Assembly: GCF_900142935.1 (NCBI RefSeq)
Contig: NZ_FSRS01000001.1
Location: 320,001 to 384,000 of the forward strand
Length of the DNA stretch: 64,000 nucleotides
Source of the DNA: Rhodovulum sp. ES.010
Lineage (GTDB): Bacteria; Pseudomonadota; Alphaproteobacteria; Rhodobacterales; Rhodobacteraceae
Reading direction: 5' to 3'
The position numbers were made by a program, and so were the translations under genes. Of the stretch, positions 17,542-27,210 are shown one piece after another. Each line of letters opens with the position of its first letter. The first letter of the stretch is position 1. Under the pieces are notes generated by a model. That model saw only the letters and a list, made by a program, of their open reading frames with translations, had not been told where the DNA came from and did no database searches.

Positions 17542-18865
17542 CTCTCGCTGCCTTGATATAGGTCATCGGGTTCACGGGTTTCCCGTCGACGCGCACCTCG
17601 TAGTGCAGGTGGGTGCCGGTCGACCGTCCGGAGTTCCCCATATCACCTATCCGGTCCCCGCGCGAGACCCTTTGGCCCTTCTTGACGCGGATCTTGGCCA
17701 TGTGCCCGTAGCGGGTGACGAGGCCGAATTCGTGCCGGATCTCGACGAAGCGGCCATAGCCCGAGACCCAGCCGGCGCGGGTCACGACCCCGTCGGCAGT
17801 GGCATGGATCGGCGTGCCGTAGGCGGCGGCGAAATCGGCCCCTTCATGCATGCTGTAGGCCCCGGTGATCGGGTGCCGGCGCTTGCCGAAGGGGCTGGTA
17901 TAGCGATAGGCCGCGCGCAGCGGCTGGGCGAAGGGCAGCTTTTCGGCCGCGATCCGATACAGGTTCAGCTCGTCCATGCGTTCGAGCAGGGCGCGGGCGC
18001 GCAATTCCTCCGGCGAGGGGTCGTAATCGCCTTTCGAGGAGATCGCGATGGGCGTGAGCGGACCGCCCACGCCGGAATAGCCCTGACGCACCCGCTCGAT
18101 CATGTCGTCGGCCGACAGGCCCGCGGCGGCGAACATCTTGTCGAGCGGCTCGACCGACACGGTCAGCGCCTCTTCCAGCGAAGCGAAGATCTGGTCGTTG
18201 CGCTCGGCCATCAGCTCGTGCTCGTAGGCCAGCGCCTCGGCCAGCTTGTAGGCCGCGGTCGCGTCGGCCGCCGCGGTGTCGCGCTCGGCCGCCGTCTCGT
18301 CGAGCGCGGCGGTCAGGAAGGCGAGCGTGTCCTGCACATCCGCGGCGCGCGGCCCGTCGCGGGGGGTGTCGCCCTCCAGCGCCGCGGCGAGTTCGCGGTT
18401 GCGCGTGCGCGCGGCATCGCGCTCGGCCATCGACGTTCGGAGCGTGTCGGTCAGCACGTTCATGCCGGTTTCCAGCTCGCGCCGGCGCTCCTCGGAATCG
18501 AGAAGCACGGATTGCATGCGCGAGACTTCGGCCATCGCGACCTCGAAGCGCTCGCGCGTGGCGCGGACCTCTGCGGCATGGGCGTCGCGCTCGGCGGCCA
18601 GGGCGTTCAGGCGGGTGTCGTAGAGCGCCTGGTCGCGCTTGGCCTGGTCGCGGAGGTTGCCGGAGCCGACCTGGTCGATCAGCAGGAACGACGTCGCGAG
18701 CATGGCCCAGGCGACCACCAGCGCACCGCCGGCAAGCCCTGCGGCCTGCGCGGTCGGAGACAGCCGCATGAAGCGGGTACTGTGCTCCGAGCGCAGGAAA
18801 AGCCGTTGTTCGGGAAGAAAGCGCTCAAGCGCCGTGTCGATGCGGTGGAGGATACGCCCCGTCAA
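17531..18865 (-). CDS. Membrane-anchored M23 (LytM) family peptidase
   Basis: Predicted cell-wall endopeptidase of 444 residues. A short cytoplasmic N-terminus is followed by a membrane helix (AGLAGGALVVAWAMLATSFLLI, about 43-65), a long coiled coil at about 70-230 rich in Glu/Arg/Ala, and a C-terminal M23 domain with the zinc motifs HEGADFAAAYG (HxxxD) and GTHLHYEV (HxH). All zinc ligands are present, so it is likely active. The start is a TTG behind GAGGCGAGA; a promoter lies about 60 bp upstream. Overlap with the bactofilin gene shows an operon; comparable peptidase-bactofilin pairs shape cells in other alphaproteobacteria. Confidence 0.9.
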   Translation of the reverse strand: MTGRILHRIDTALERFLPEQRLFLRSEHSTRFMRLSPTAQAAGLAGGALVVAWAMLATSFLLIDQVGSGNLRDQAKRDQALYDTRLNALAAERDAHAAEVRATRERFEVAMAEVSRMQSVLLDSEERRRELETGMNVLTDTLRTSMAERDAARTRNRELAAALEGDTPRDGPRAADVQDTLAFLTAALDETAAERDTAAADATAAYKLAEALAYEHELMAERNDQIFASLEEALTVSVEPLDKMFAAAGLSADDMIERVRQGYSGVGGPLTPIAISSKGDYDPSPEELRARALLERMDELNLYRIAAEKLPFAQPLRAAYRYTSPFGKRRHPITGAYSMHEGADFAAAYGTPIHATADGVVTRAGWVSGYGRFVEIRHEFGLVTRYGHMAKIRVKKGQRVSRGDRIGDMGNSGRSTGTHLHYEVRVDGKPVNPMTYIKAARDVF

Positions 18866-18927
18866 TGTCTCGCCTCAACTGCCCTTTTTTGCGGTCAGAC
18901 ACGCGCCGCCTCGGTTCTGACGCCCCG

Positions 18928-18956
18928 TGCCTAGCCAGCGACCTGCTCAGTCGCAA
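18928..18956 (-). promoter_or_regulatory. Candidate promoter of the M23 peptidase-bactofilin operon
   Basis: Read on the minus strand: TTGCGA (18956-18951), 17-bp spacer, TAGGCA (18933-18928). It would start transcription about 55 bp before the TTG start codon of the peptidase. Confidence 0.4.
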
Positions 18957-19108
18957 GGTTTTTAAGTCTTTGTGCATGATTTCATGCCGATGTCCCACCC
19001 AATCGCGCAAGAATCCGCCGATTCCCGCGCAAGGGTTGCAATATGGCACCGGTTTCGCGCTATGGGCGAGTGCCCGCCGGCGGTCCGGCCGGCACCGGCG
19101 CGGGGCGG

Positions 19109-19570
19109 TCAAAGCGCCTTGACGGCCTCCAGCACCTCCTCGGCATGGCCCGGCACCTTCACCTTGCGCCAGACCCGCGCGAGCTTGCCCTCGCCGTCGA
19201 TCAGAAAGGTCGAGCGTTCGATGCCCATGTAGGTCTTGCCGTACATCTTCTTCTCGACCCAGGTGCCGTAGCGCTCGCAGACGTCGCCGTTCTCGTCCGA
19301 CAGAAGCGGCACGGACAGGTCGTGCTTGGTGCGGAACTTGCCGTGCTTGGTCACGCTGTCCCTGGAAATGCCGAACACCTTGGCCCCGGCGGCCTCGAAA
19401 TCGGACAGGAGGCCCGAGAAGGCGATGGCTTCCTTCGTGCAGCCGGACGTGTCATCCTTGGGGTAGAAATACAGAACCACGGGGGCGGGGCGCAGCGCCG
19501 AAAGGGTGACGTCCTCGCCGCCATCCTGGGGCAGGGTGAAATCGGGCGCGGTCTGGCCGGTGTCGGTCAT
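19109..19570 (-). CDS. bcp: Thioredoxin-dependent peroxiredoxin (bacterioferritin comigratory protein)
   Basis: Thiol peroxidase of the Bcp/PrxQ group that reduces organic hydroperoxides and H2O2. The 153-residue product shows DFTLPQDGGEDVTLS, LYFYPKDDTSGCTKEA with the peroxidatic Cys (about residue 44), and GIERSTFLIDGEGKLARVWRKVKVPGHAEEVL at the end. A resolving Cys at the usual +5 position is absent, so it may belong to the subgroup that resolves with an external thiol. The ATG at 19570 is the family start; the gene is divergent from the AsmA-like gene. Confidence 0.93.
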   Translation of the reverse strand: MTDTGQTAPDFTLPQDGGEDVTLSALRPAPVVLYFYPKDDTSGCTKEAIAFSGLLSDFEAAGAKVFGISRDSVTKHGKFRTKHDLSVPLLSDENGDVCERYGTWVEKKMYGKTYMGIERSTFLIDGEGKLARVWRKVKVPGHAEEVLEAVKAL

Positions 19571-19630
19571 GGGCTTTTCTGGTCCTTCCGGTTGGCGGGA
19601 ATGCGCCGTAGGGTCGGCGCGACGCGGATC

Positions 19631-19658
19631 AGGATAGGCGCCGCGCGGGGGCAGGCAA
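19631..19658 (-). promoter_or_regulatory. Candidate promoter of bcp
   Basis: Minus-strand TTGCCT (19658-19653), 16-bp spacer, TATCCT (19636-19631), about 55 bp before the bcp start codon, in the 126-bp gap shared with the divergent AsmA-like gene. Confidence 0.35.
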
Positions 19659-19696
19659 GCGGGATCGCCGGGCGCGCGGCGGTCCGGACCGTCGGG

Positions 19697-22600
19697 ATGA
19701 GCGAGACAGACGACCAGGCACGAAACGACGCCCATCCGCCGCACAAGCGGTTCGGCATCTGGCTGTTGCTCAGCCTCGCGATGATCGCGGGGCTGGCGGG
19801 GTTGGCCGGGCTTGCACTGACCGGGCGCATGGTGGCGATGCCGCTCTGGGTGACCGAGCGGGTCGAGGCGCGGCTGAACGCGGCCGTCGCGCCCGTCGAA
19901 CTGCGGCTCGGCGGCATGGACGTGATGCTCTCGCGCGACAACGTCCCCCGCGTGCATTTCTCCGACATCCTCGTGCTCGACGGGGCCGGGCGCGAGATTG
20001 CCCGGCTGCCGGAACTCGGCGCCACGCTGGCCGCCGCGCCGCTGCTGTCCGGCCGGCTGGAGATTTCCCATCTCGCGCTGACCGGCGCGGACCTGACGCT
20101 GCGGCGCGCGCCCGACGGGCGGCTGGACCTGGCGCTGGGCGGCACCGGCGCGCCGGTCAGCGCCGCGGGCAGCCTGGGCGAGGTGCTCGACGAGATCGAC
20201 CGGGCCTTCGCGCGGCCGGGGCTGTCGGCGGTGCGCGCGATCAGCGTCGAGGATCTGGGCCTGACCTACGAGGACGCGCGGGCCGGCCGCACCTGGGCCG
20301 TCGAGAACGGTCTGATGACGCTCGACCAGGGGGCGGAGGAGGTCACGCTGCGCGCCTTCTTCAGTCTGCGCGGCGCGGGGGCCACGCCCGCGGAATTCGC
20401 CTTCAGCTTCGTCTCGGTCCGCGGCGGGCCCGAGGCGCGGTTCTCGGCGAACTTCTCGGACGTGTCCTCGGACGACATCGCCACGCAGTCGCCGGCGCTG
20501 GCCCCGCTCGCGCTGATCGAGGCGCCGATCTCGGGGGCGATCCGGACCGAGGTGGATGCGGCGGGCACGCTCGGCCCCCTGAGCGCCGCGCTCGAGATCG
20601 GGGCCGGCGCGCTGAACCCCGCCGGGGCGGCCACGCCGATCCGGTTTCAGTCGGGCAAGTCCTATTTCACCTACGACCCGGCGAGCCGGCGGCTGAGTTT
20701 CGACCAGATCGCGCTGGACACGGCCGCTCTGCGGATGGTCGCCGAGGGGCATGCCGACCTGCGCGACATGGAGGGCGGATGGCCCGAAACCGTGATCGCG
20801 CAGCTCGGCTTCCGCGAGGTGGCGCTGGACCCCGAAGGCGTGTTCGAGGCGCCCGCGGTCTTCACCGGCGGCGCGCTGGACCTCAAGCTCGCGCTCGATC
20901 CCTTCGTCGCGACGGCCGGCCAGGTGGCGCTGCTCGACGACGCCGGGGCCTATCGCGGCCGCGGCGTGATCCGCGCGCGGCCCGACGGTTGGGAGATTTC
21001 GGTCGATGCCGACATCCCGCGGATCGACGAGGACCGCCTGCTCGCCCTCTGGCCGCTCGGGCTGGCCCCGCGCACCCGCGCGTGGATCGACGAGCGGGTG
21101 CAGACGGGCGCGTTTCTCGATGTGCGCGCCGCGGTGCGTCGCACGCCCGGCGCCCCGGCCGAAATCGCGCTCGGCCACCGGTTCCGCGATGCCACGGTGA
21201 AGGTCCTGTCGACGATGCCGCCGATCGAGGGCGGACACGGCTACGGCACGATCCTCGACCAGGGCTACACGCTGTCGGTCGAGGGGGGCACGATCCGGGC
21301 TCCCCTCGGCGGGCGCATCGACGTCACGGGCTCGGTCTTCCAGGTGCCCGACATCGCCCCGGACGATCCCCCGGCCACGATCCGGCTGCGCACCCGCAGC
21401 AGCATTTCCGCCGCCCTGTCGCTGATCGACCTGCCGCCCCTGGAAATCCCCGCGCGCGTGGGGCTGGACCCGGACCTGGCCGAGGGCGAGGCCGTGCTGG
21501 AAACCCGGCTGGACCTGCCGCTGCGCAAGGGCCTGTCCCTTGCCGATATCGGCTACGGCGTGCGCGGCACGCTCACCGGCGTGCGCAGCGACGCGCTTCT
21601 GGAGGGGCGGTTGCTGGCGGCCGACACGCTCGACCTTGCGGCCGGGCCCGACGGGGTGACGATCTCGGGCGCGGCGCGGGTGGACGGCGTGCCCGTGCGC
21701 GGCGCCTGGCGCATGCAACCGGGCGCGCCCGGCTCCCGCGTCGAGGGCACGGCGGAGCTGTCGCAACGGCTGAACGCGGACCTCGGGCTGGGGCTGCCGC
21801 CGGGCACGTTCGAGGGGCGCGCGCGGGCGGAGTTCACGCTGACGCTCCCGGACGAGGGGCCGCCCCGGTTCACGGTCGGCTCCGACCTGTCGGGGCTCGC
21901 GCTGCGGCTGCCGGGCCTCGACTGGTCCAAGCCGGCCGCGGCGTCGGGCCGGCTCCGGATCGCCGGGCGGCTGGGGGCGTCCGCCGCGGTGGAACGGCTC
22001 GAACTGGAGGCGCCGGGGCTGTCGGTCGCCGGATCGGTCGCGCTGAACGGGCAGGGCGGGCTCGACGCGGCCCGGCTGTCGCGGGTCCGGCTGGGCGGCT
22101 GGCTGGATGCGCAGGCGGTGCTGACCGGGCGCGGCGCGGGACGCCCGCCCGCGGTGGCGATCACCGGCGGCCGCGCCGATCTGCGGCAGGGGGCGTTCGC
22201 GCGATCGGGCGGGGGCGGCGGCGGGGCCGGGTTCGACCGGGTCGAGATCGCCCTCGACCGGTTGCAGGTCAGCGACGGGATCGCCCTGACCGGCCTGCGC
22301 GGGGCGCTGTCGGGGCGGGGCGGGCTCAGCGGGCGGCTGACCGGCACGCTGGAGGGCGGCGGACCGATCGTCGCGACGCTGGTCCCCGCCCGCACCGGCA
22401 CCGCGATCCGGGTGCGCGCCGAGGATGCGGGCGCCGCCCTGCGGGGGGCGGGTCTCTACCGGCGCGCGCGCGGCGGGCGGCTCGACCTGGTGCTCCGCCC
22501 GCTGGGCGCGCCGGGCCGCTATGCCGGGGAGCTTCGGGTCGACGGGCTGCGCGTGCGCGGCACCCCGGTGCTGGCGGAGCTTCTGACCGCGATCTCGGTC

Positions 22601-22996
22601 GTCGGGATTCCCGAACTCCTGGATGGCGAGGGGCTCATGTTCAGCGAGGTTCAGGCGCGGTTTGAGCTGATGCCCGGCGGCGTCGAGGTGCGCCGCGCCA
22701 GCGCCGTCGGCCCGTCGCTTGGCATCTCCCTGTCGGGCGTGTACGGGACGCGCACGAACCGGATCGACATGCAGGGGGTGATCTCGCCGATCTACCTGGT
22801 GAACTCGATCGGGTCGGTGCTGACGCGCCAGGGCGAGGGGCTGTTCGGCTTCAACTACCGCCTTGTCGGGGACGCGCGCGACCCCGAGGTGCGGGTCAAC
22901 CCGCTGTCGATCTTCACGCCCGGCATGTTCCGCGAGATCTTTCGCGGGCCGCCGCCGCGGGTGCAACGAAGGCCGCAAGCCGAGGGGGCCGAATGA
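19697..22996 (+). CDS. Large AsmA-like / YhdP-family envelope protein
   Basis: A 1099-residue protein with one N-terminal membrane helix ([23 protein letters not shown], about 18-42) followed by a very long, repetitive beta-rich periplasmic region typical of AsmA/YhdP/TamB-like bridge proteins thought to carry phospholipids between inner and outer membrane. The N-terminal DUF3971-like part includes [32 protein letters not shown]; the AsmA_2-like end includes [32 protein letters not shown] and [26 protein letters not shown] sequence. The start [11 protein letters not shown] places the helix correctly. Its stop overlaps queA by 4 bp. Lipid transport is inferred from family membership. Confidence 0.85.
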   Translation: MSETDDQARNDAHPPHKRFGIWLLLSLAMIAGLAGLAGLALTGRMVAMPLWVTERVEARLNAAVAPVELRLGGMDVMLSRDNVPRVHFSDILVLDGAGREIARLPELGATLAAAPLLSGRLEISHLALTGADLTLRRAPDGRLDLALGGTGAPVSAAGSLGEVLDEIDRAFARPGLSAVRAISVEDLGLTYEDARAGRTWAVENGLMTLDQGAEEVTLRAFFSLRGAGATPAEFAFSFVSVRGGPEARFSANFSDVSSDDIATQSPALAPLALIEAPISGAIRTEVDAAGTLGPLSAALEIGAGALNPAGAATPIRFQSGKSYFTYDPASRRLSFDQIALDTAALRMVAEGHADLRDMEGGWPETVIAQLGFREVALDPEGVFEAPAVFTGGALDLKLALDPFVATAGQVALLDDAGAYRGRGVIRARPDGWEISVDADIPRIDEDRLLALWPLGLAPRTRAWIDERVQTGAFLDVRAAVRRTPGAPAEIALGHRFRDATVKVLSTMPPIEGGHGYGTILDQGYTLSVEGGTIRAPLGGRIDVTGSVFQVPDIAPDDPPATIRLRTRSSISAALSLIDLPPLEIPARVGLDPDLAEGEAVLETRLDLPLRKGLSLADIGYGVRGTLTGVRSDALLEGRLLAADTLDLAAGPDGVTISGAARVDGVPVRGAWRMQPGAPGSRVEGTAELSQRLNADLGLGLPPGTFEGRARAEFTLTLPDEGPPRFTVGSDLSGLALRLPGLDWSKPAAASGRLRIAGRLGASAAVERLELEAPGLSVAGSVALNGQGGLDAARLSRVRLGGWLDAQAVLTGRGAGRPPAVAITGGRADLRQGAFARSGGGGGGAGFDRVEIALDRLQVSDGIALTGLRGALSGRGGLSGRLTGTLEGGGPIVATLVPARTGTAIRVRAEDAGAALRGAGLYRRARGGRLDLVLRPLGAPGRYAGELRVDGLRVRGTPVLAELLTAISVVGIPELLDGEGLMFSEVQARFELMPGGVEVRRASAVGPSLGISLSGVYGTRTNRIDMQGVISPIYLVNSIGSVLTRQGEGLFGFNYRLVGDARDPEVRVNPLSIFTPGMFREIFRGPPPRVQRRPQAEGAE

Positions 22997-24081
22997 AGCT
23001 GTCGGAGTTCGATTTCGACCTGCCCGACGACCTGATCGCAACCCGGCCCGCCCGGCCGCGCAGCGCCGCGCGGCTGCTGGCGGCCAAGGGCGCGGCGCTG
23101 TGCGATTGCCATGTGTTCGACCTGCCCGACCTGCTGCGCCCCGGCGACCGGCTGGTGCTGAACGACACCCGCGTCATCCCCGCGCGGCTGTCCGGCCTGC
23201 GCCGGCGCGGAACCGGCGCGGGCGCCATTGAGGCCGGTGTCGAGGTCACGCTGATGGAGCCGGCGGCCAGCAGCGGCTGGCGCGCCATGGCCCGGCCCCT
23301 GCGCAAGCTCAGGCCGGGCGACCGGGTGGACTTCGCCGCGGGGCTTTCCGCCGAGGTGACGGCCCGCGGTCCCGAGGACGCGACGCTGGCCTTCAACCTG
23401 GCCGGCGAGGAGTTCGACGCGGCGCTGGCCGAAGCCGGGGCGATGCCGCTGCCGCCCTACATCGCCGCCAGGCGCGCGGCGGACGCGCAGGACCGCGAGG
23501 ATTACCAGACCGTCTGGGCCGCGCGCCCCGGCGCCGTCGCCGCCCCCACCGCGTCGCTCCATTTCGACGCGGCGCTGCTCGCCGCGCTCGCGGCGAAGGG
23601 CGTCGGCATCACGCATGTCACCCTGCATGTCGGCGCGGGCACCTTCCTGCCGGTGAAGACCGACGACGTCTCGCAGCACCGGATGCATGCCGAATGGGGC
23701 GAGGTGACCGCGGCCGCGGCGGCCGAGATCAACGCCGCGCGCGCCGCCGGCGGGCGCATCATCCCCGTGGGCACCACCGCGCTGCGGCTGATCGAGAGCG
23801 CCGCCGACGAGACGGGCCGCCTGCACCCCTGGCGGGGCGAGACCGACATCTTCATCCGCCCCGGCTACCGCTTTCGCATCACCGACGCGCTGATGACCAA
23901 TTTCCACCTGCCGCGCTCGACGCTCTTGATGCTCGTCTCCGCGCTCATGGGCCGGGAGACGATACGAAAGATTTACGCCCATGCGGTTACGTCCCGCTAT
24001 CGATTCTTCTCTTACGGCGACGCCTCGCTCTTGATCCCGGGGCCGGAAGGCGACAGGGAGGCGTCGCGGGCGGGCAACTGA
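22993..24081 (+). CDS. queA: tRNA preQ1(34) S-adenosylmethionine ribosyltransferase-isomerase
   Basis: Transfers and isomerises the ribose of S-adenosylmethionine onto preQ1 in tRNA, the penultimate step of queuosine synthesis. The 362-residue product has the family N-terminus [27 protein letters not shown], the central [21 protein letters not shown] and [15 protein letters not shown], and the C-terminal [26 protein letters not shown]. The ATG overlaps the stop of the AsmA-like gene (ATGA). An MFS transporter follows after 53 bp. Confidence 0.95.
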   Translation: MKLSEFDFDLPDDLIATRPARPRSAARLLAAKGAALCDCHVFDLPDLLRPGDRLVLNDTRVIPARLSGLRRRGTGAGAIEAGVEVTLMEPAASSGWRAMARPLRKLRPGDRVDFAAGLSAEVTARGPEDATLAFNLAGEEFDAALAEAGAMPLPPYIAARRAADAQDREDYQTVWAARPGAVAAPTASLHFDAALLAALAAKGVGITHVTLHVGAGTFLPVKTDDVSQHRMHAEWGEVTAAAAAEINAARAAGGRIIPVGTTALRLIESAADETGRLHPWRGETDIFIRPGYRFRITDALMTNFHLPRSTLLMLVSALMGRETIRKIYAHAVTSRYRFFSYGDASLLIPGPEGDREASRAGN

Positions 24082-24134
24082 GCCGGTCCCCAATCCCCTA
24101 GAAGAGCCCACGAGGCAAGAGAAGGACGCGCGAC

Positions 24135-25394
24135 GTGTTTCAGGTTTTGGCCAGTTCCTGGGCGCTGCTGCTGGGCATGCTGCTGCTGATGGTGGGCAAC
24201 GGCATCCAGGGCACGCTGCTCGGTATCCGCGGTGGCATCGAGGGGTTCTCGACCTTCGAGATGTCGATCGTGATGTCGGCCTATTTCGCGGGCTTCCTGG
24301 GCGGCTCGCGGCTGGCGCCGGAGCTGATCCGCCGGGTGGGCCATATCCGCGTGTTCGCCGCGCTCGCCTCGCTGATCTCGGCCGTGCTCATCCTCTATCC
24401 CACGCTGGCCGACCCCGTCGCCTGGACCGTGGGGCGGGTGCTCATGGGGTTCTGCTTCTCGGGCGTCTACGTCACCGCCGAAAGCTGGCTGAACAACGCC
24501 GCCACGAACGAGACCCGCGGCCAGGCGCTGTCGCTCTACATGATCGTGCAGATGGCGGGCATCGTCAGCGCGCAGGGGCTGTTGCTGACCGCCGACCCCG
24601 CGGGGTTCGTGCTGTTCATCATCCCCTCGGTGCTGGTCTCCATCGCCTTCGCGCCGATCCTGCTGTCGGTCAGCCCGACGCCCGCCTTCGAGACGACCAA
24701 GCCGATGTCGCTGCGGCACCTGATCCGCATTTCGCCCACCGGCGCGGTCGGCATCTTCCTGCTGGGCGGCGTCTACTCGGCGCTGTTCGGCATGGCCTCG
24801 GTCTACGGCACCACTGCCGATCTGTCGGTGGCCCAGATCTCGGGCTTCATCGCCACGATCTACCTGGGCGGGCTGCTGCTGCAGTTCCCGATCGGCTGGC
24901 TGTCGGACCGGATCGACCGGCGTACCCTGATCCTGGCCGCGGCGGCCACGGGCGGGGCGGCCGCGGGGGCGGCGATGGCCGTGAACGGGGGATTCGGCGC
25001 GCTGCTGGTGGCGGCGTTCCTGATCGGCGGGATGTCGAACCCGCTCTACGCGCTGCTCATCGCCTATACCAACGACTATCTGGAACCCGACGACATGGCC
25101 GCGGCCTCGGGCGGGTTGATGTTCATCAACGGGGTGGGCGCGATCCTCGGCCCGCTGGTGACCGCCTGGGTCATGGGGCTGATCGGGCCGGAGGGGTTCT
25201 TCCTCTTCATCGCGATCCTGATGCTTTCGCTCGCCGTGTTCACCGGCTACCGGATGACCCAGCGCGCCGCCGTGCCGGTGGACGAGACGGCCTCCTACGC
25301 GCCGGTCCTGCCGACCGCCTCGCCGGTCGCGGTCGAGGTCGCCCAGGAGGTCGCGATCGAGGCCGCGCACGAGGAGGAGGCTGCCGCGCCGTGA
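24135..25394 (+). CDS. MFS transporter (YcaD-like)
   Basis: Twelve-helix major facilitator of 419 residues. The first half has the loop 2-3 region GGSRLAPELIRRVGHIRVFA and VGRVLMGFCFSGVYVTAESWLN (typical of the YcaD-like subgroup, with AESWLN), the second half GWLSDRIDRRTLILAA. The substrate is unknown. An acidic, Ala/Glu-rich cytoplasmic tail follows the last helix. GTG start behind GGACGCGCGAC is the only one giving a complete first helix. Confidence 0.85.
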   Translation: MFQVLASSWALLLGMLLLMVGNGIQGTLLGIRGGIEGFSTFEMSIVMSAYFAGFLGGSRLAPELIRRVGHIRVFAALASLISAVLILYPTLADPVAWTVGRVLMGFCFSGVYVTAESWLNNAATNETRGQALSLYMIVQMAGIVSAQGLLLTADPAGFVLFIIPSVLVSIAFAPILLSVSPTPAFETTKPMSLRHLIRISPTGAVGIFLLGGVYSALFGMASVYGTTADLSVAQISGFIATIYLGGLLLQFPIGWLSDRIDRRTLILAAAATGGAAAGAAMAVNGGFGALLVAAFLIGGMSNPLYALLIAYTNDYLEPDDMAAASGGLMFINGVGAILGPLVTAWVMGLIGPEGFFLFIAILMLSLAVFTGYRMTQRAAVPVDETASYAPVLPTASPVAVEVAQEVAIEAAHEEEAAAP

Positions 25395-25502
25395 CACCCG
25401 CGCGCCCCGAAACGCTTGCGCCCCATGACGGTATCTGAAACCATCCGGGCAAGAGCGACCGGGTCAGGAACCGGGGCCACGCGCCCGCGCAGGAGGAAAA
25501 GG

Positions 25503-26081
25503 ATGTCGCGCCAAGAGGAGATCATCGATTACTGGCTGAACGAGGTCGGCCCCGCGGGCTGGTACAAGTCCGACCCGGAGGTCGACGCCGAGATCCTGGG
25601 CCGCTTCAAGACCGACTGGGAGGCCGCCCATGCCGGCGACCTGCACGACTGGTCGACCAATCCCCGGGGCGCGCTGGCCTTCCTGATCCTGACCGACCAG
25701 TTCCCGCGCAACATGTTCCGCGGCGACTGGCGCGCCTTCGCCACCGACGCGCTGGCGCGCGCCGCGGCCAAGCACGCGATCGAGATGACCTTCGACATGC
25801 GCCACCCCGAGCCCGAGCGGCAGTTCTTCTACCTGCCCCTGATGCACTCGGAATGCCTGATGGACCAGGACCGCTGCGTGCGCCTGATGCTGACGCGCAT
25901 GCCCGAGACCGGCGCCGACAACCTGCTGCATGCCAAGGCCCATCGCGAGCTGATCCGCCGGTTCGGCCGCTTCCCGTTCCGCAACGCGGCGCTGCATCGC
26001 GGCTCCTCCCCCGAGGAGATCGCGTTCATGGAGCAGGGCGGCTACGGCGCCTGCGTCGAGGAACTGCGCGCCGCGTCCTGA
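25503..26081 (+). CDS. DUF924 family protein
   Basis: A 192-residue protein, all-helical with TPR-like folding in this family. Family features are the IIDYWLNEVGP start, LILTDQFPRNMFRGDWRAFATDALA, and FFYLPLMHSECLMDQDR. Its function is not known. The ATG at 25503 stands 8 bp behind a very strong ribosome-binding site (AGGAGGAAAAGG) and is clearly the start, although the frame remains open to 25416. Confidence 0.9.
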   Translation: MSRQEEIIDYWLNEVGPAGWYKSDPEVDAEILGRFKTDWEAAHAGDLHDWSTNPRGALAFLILTDQFPRNMFRGDWRAFATDALARAAAKHAIEMTFDMRHPEPERQFFYLPLMHSECLMDQDRCVRLMLTRMPETGADNLLHAKAHRELIRRFGRFPFRNAALHRGSSPEEIAFMEQGGYGACVEELRAAS

Positions 26082-26135
26082 CGGCGACCGCGCCGGGGAC
26101 GGGCCCGCGCGCGCGCCGCAGGTCGCTCCGCGGCC

Positions 26136-27053
26136 TCAGACCGGCAGCACGCGGCTGTCCTCCCGGCCGACCCCCTCGATCTCGATCCGGTCGTCATCGA
26201 TGGCGACGACGGCATGGGCGGTTGTGTCGGCGGTCTCGACCATGCCCTTGAACGTGACGTAGTGGGTGCCGCCCGCGCGCCCGTAATTGCCCGCGTGGTT
26301 GTGCCCGTTCAGGTACATCACCACGTTCTCGTACCCCGAGAACAGGTCGACCAGGCGGGCGTCGTCCCAGCAATTGTGCGGGTCGGCCGGGTAGAGCGGG
26401 TAATGCCCCATGGCGACGACCCGCTGCCCCTTGGCCCGCGCATCCGCGATCACGTCTTCGGCCCAGGCGAGTTGCGCGTCCGAGAGGCCGCCGTTCCAGG
26501 GCTTGGCGTTGACCGCGCCGGCCGCTTCCATCGCCGCCAGGCGCCGGGCGGCCGCGTCGTGGCGCGCGCTGCCCCGGGGATGGGCGAAAAGGCTGATCTC
26601 GGTGCCGTCGAGCACGAGGAACCGCACGTCCCGGGCGGCGAAATCGTAATGCCGCCGTGCAAGCCCCAGGCGCCGGGGCACCGCGTGGACGTGCTCGGGC
26701 GCCACCTCGAAATCGTGGTTGCCCAGGACAACGGCGTGGGGCGCCTCCAGCCGGTCGTAAAGCGGCAGGATGCGATCGTAGCTGTCCCAGTGCCGGTCGA
26801 TGATGTCGCCGAGCGTCACCGAGAACGCAAGGTCGCGCCGGTTGAACGCCTCGATGGCCTGGGCGAGTTTCCCCAGCGACTGCGCGTAGTGGCGCGTTCC
26901 CTGCGGCGGCACCGGGGCGTATTGCGGGTCGGCCACGACCCCGAACCGCAGGCCCGCCGCCGGCGCCCCGGCGCGGGCAGACCGCGCCCCGGCCATCGGC
27001 GCCAGCAGGCCGGCGGCGGCGCTGCGCAGCATCACGTTGCGGCGTGTCGGCAC
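26136..27053 (-). CDS. Tat-exported metallophosphatase, ADP-ribose/CDP-alcohol diphosphatase-like
   Basis: Calcineurin-type phosphoesterase of 305 residues. A twin-arginine signal (TRRNVMLRSAAAGLLAPMAG) suggests Tat export. Metal-binding motifs occur in order: FGVVADPQYA, LGDIIDRHWDSYD, VVLGNHDFE, AMGHYPLYP and LNGHNHAGNYG. The sequence layout, with HYAQSLGKLAQAIEAFN after the first motif, resembles manganese-dependent ADP-ribose/CDP-alcohol diphosphatases; the true substrate is unproven, and export would be unusual for that activity. It is divergent from lpdA. Confidence 0.82.
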   Translation of the reverse strand: MPTRRNVMLRSAAAGLLAPMAGARSARAGAPAAGLRFGVVADPQYAPVPPQGTRHYAQSLGKLAQAIEAFNRRDLAFSVTLGDIIDRHWDSYDRILPLYDRLEAPHAVVLGNHDFEVAPEHVHAVPRRLGLARRHYDFAARDVRFLVLDGTEISLFAHPRGSARHDAAARRLAAMEAAGAVNAKPWNGGLSDAQLAWAEDVIADARAKGQRVVAMGHYPLYPADPHNCWDDARLVDLFSGYENVVMYLNGHNHAGNYGRAGGTHYVTFKGMVETADTTAHAVVAIDDDRIEIEGVGREDSRVLPV

Positions 27054-27210
27054 ATGGTCCTCCCGTCCCGGCGTCTGCCTATCACGCTACGCCCCGACTG
27101 TAACGCCCGCCCGACACCCGCCGCCCGGCGCGTCTGCAACCGGCCGGCGGCGATTGCGGGTTCGCGGCGGATCGACTAGCTGTGAGGCAAAGCGCAGCGC
27201 GGAGGGAAGC

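Noticed and set aside
19571-23041. Open frame of over 1100 codons antisense to the AsmA-like gene, in frame with bcp
   Set aside because: Only its last 153 codons (bcp) are a real gene. The rest is an arginine- and proline-rich shadow.
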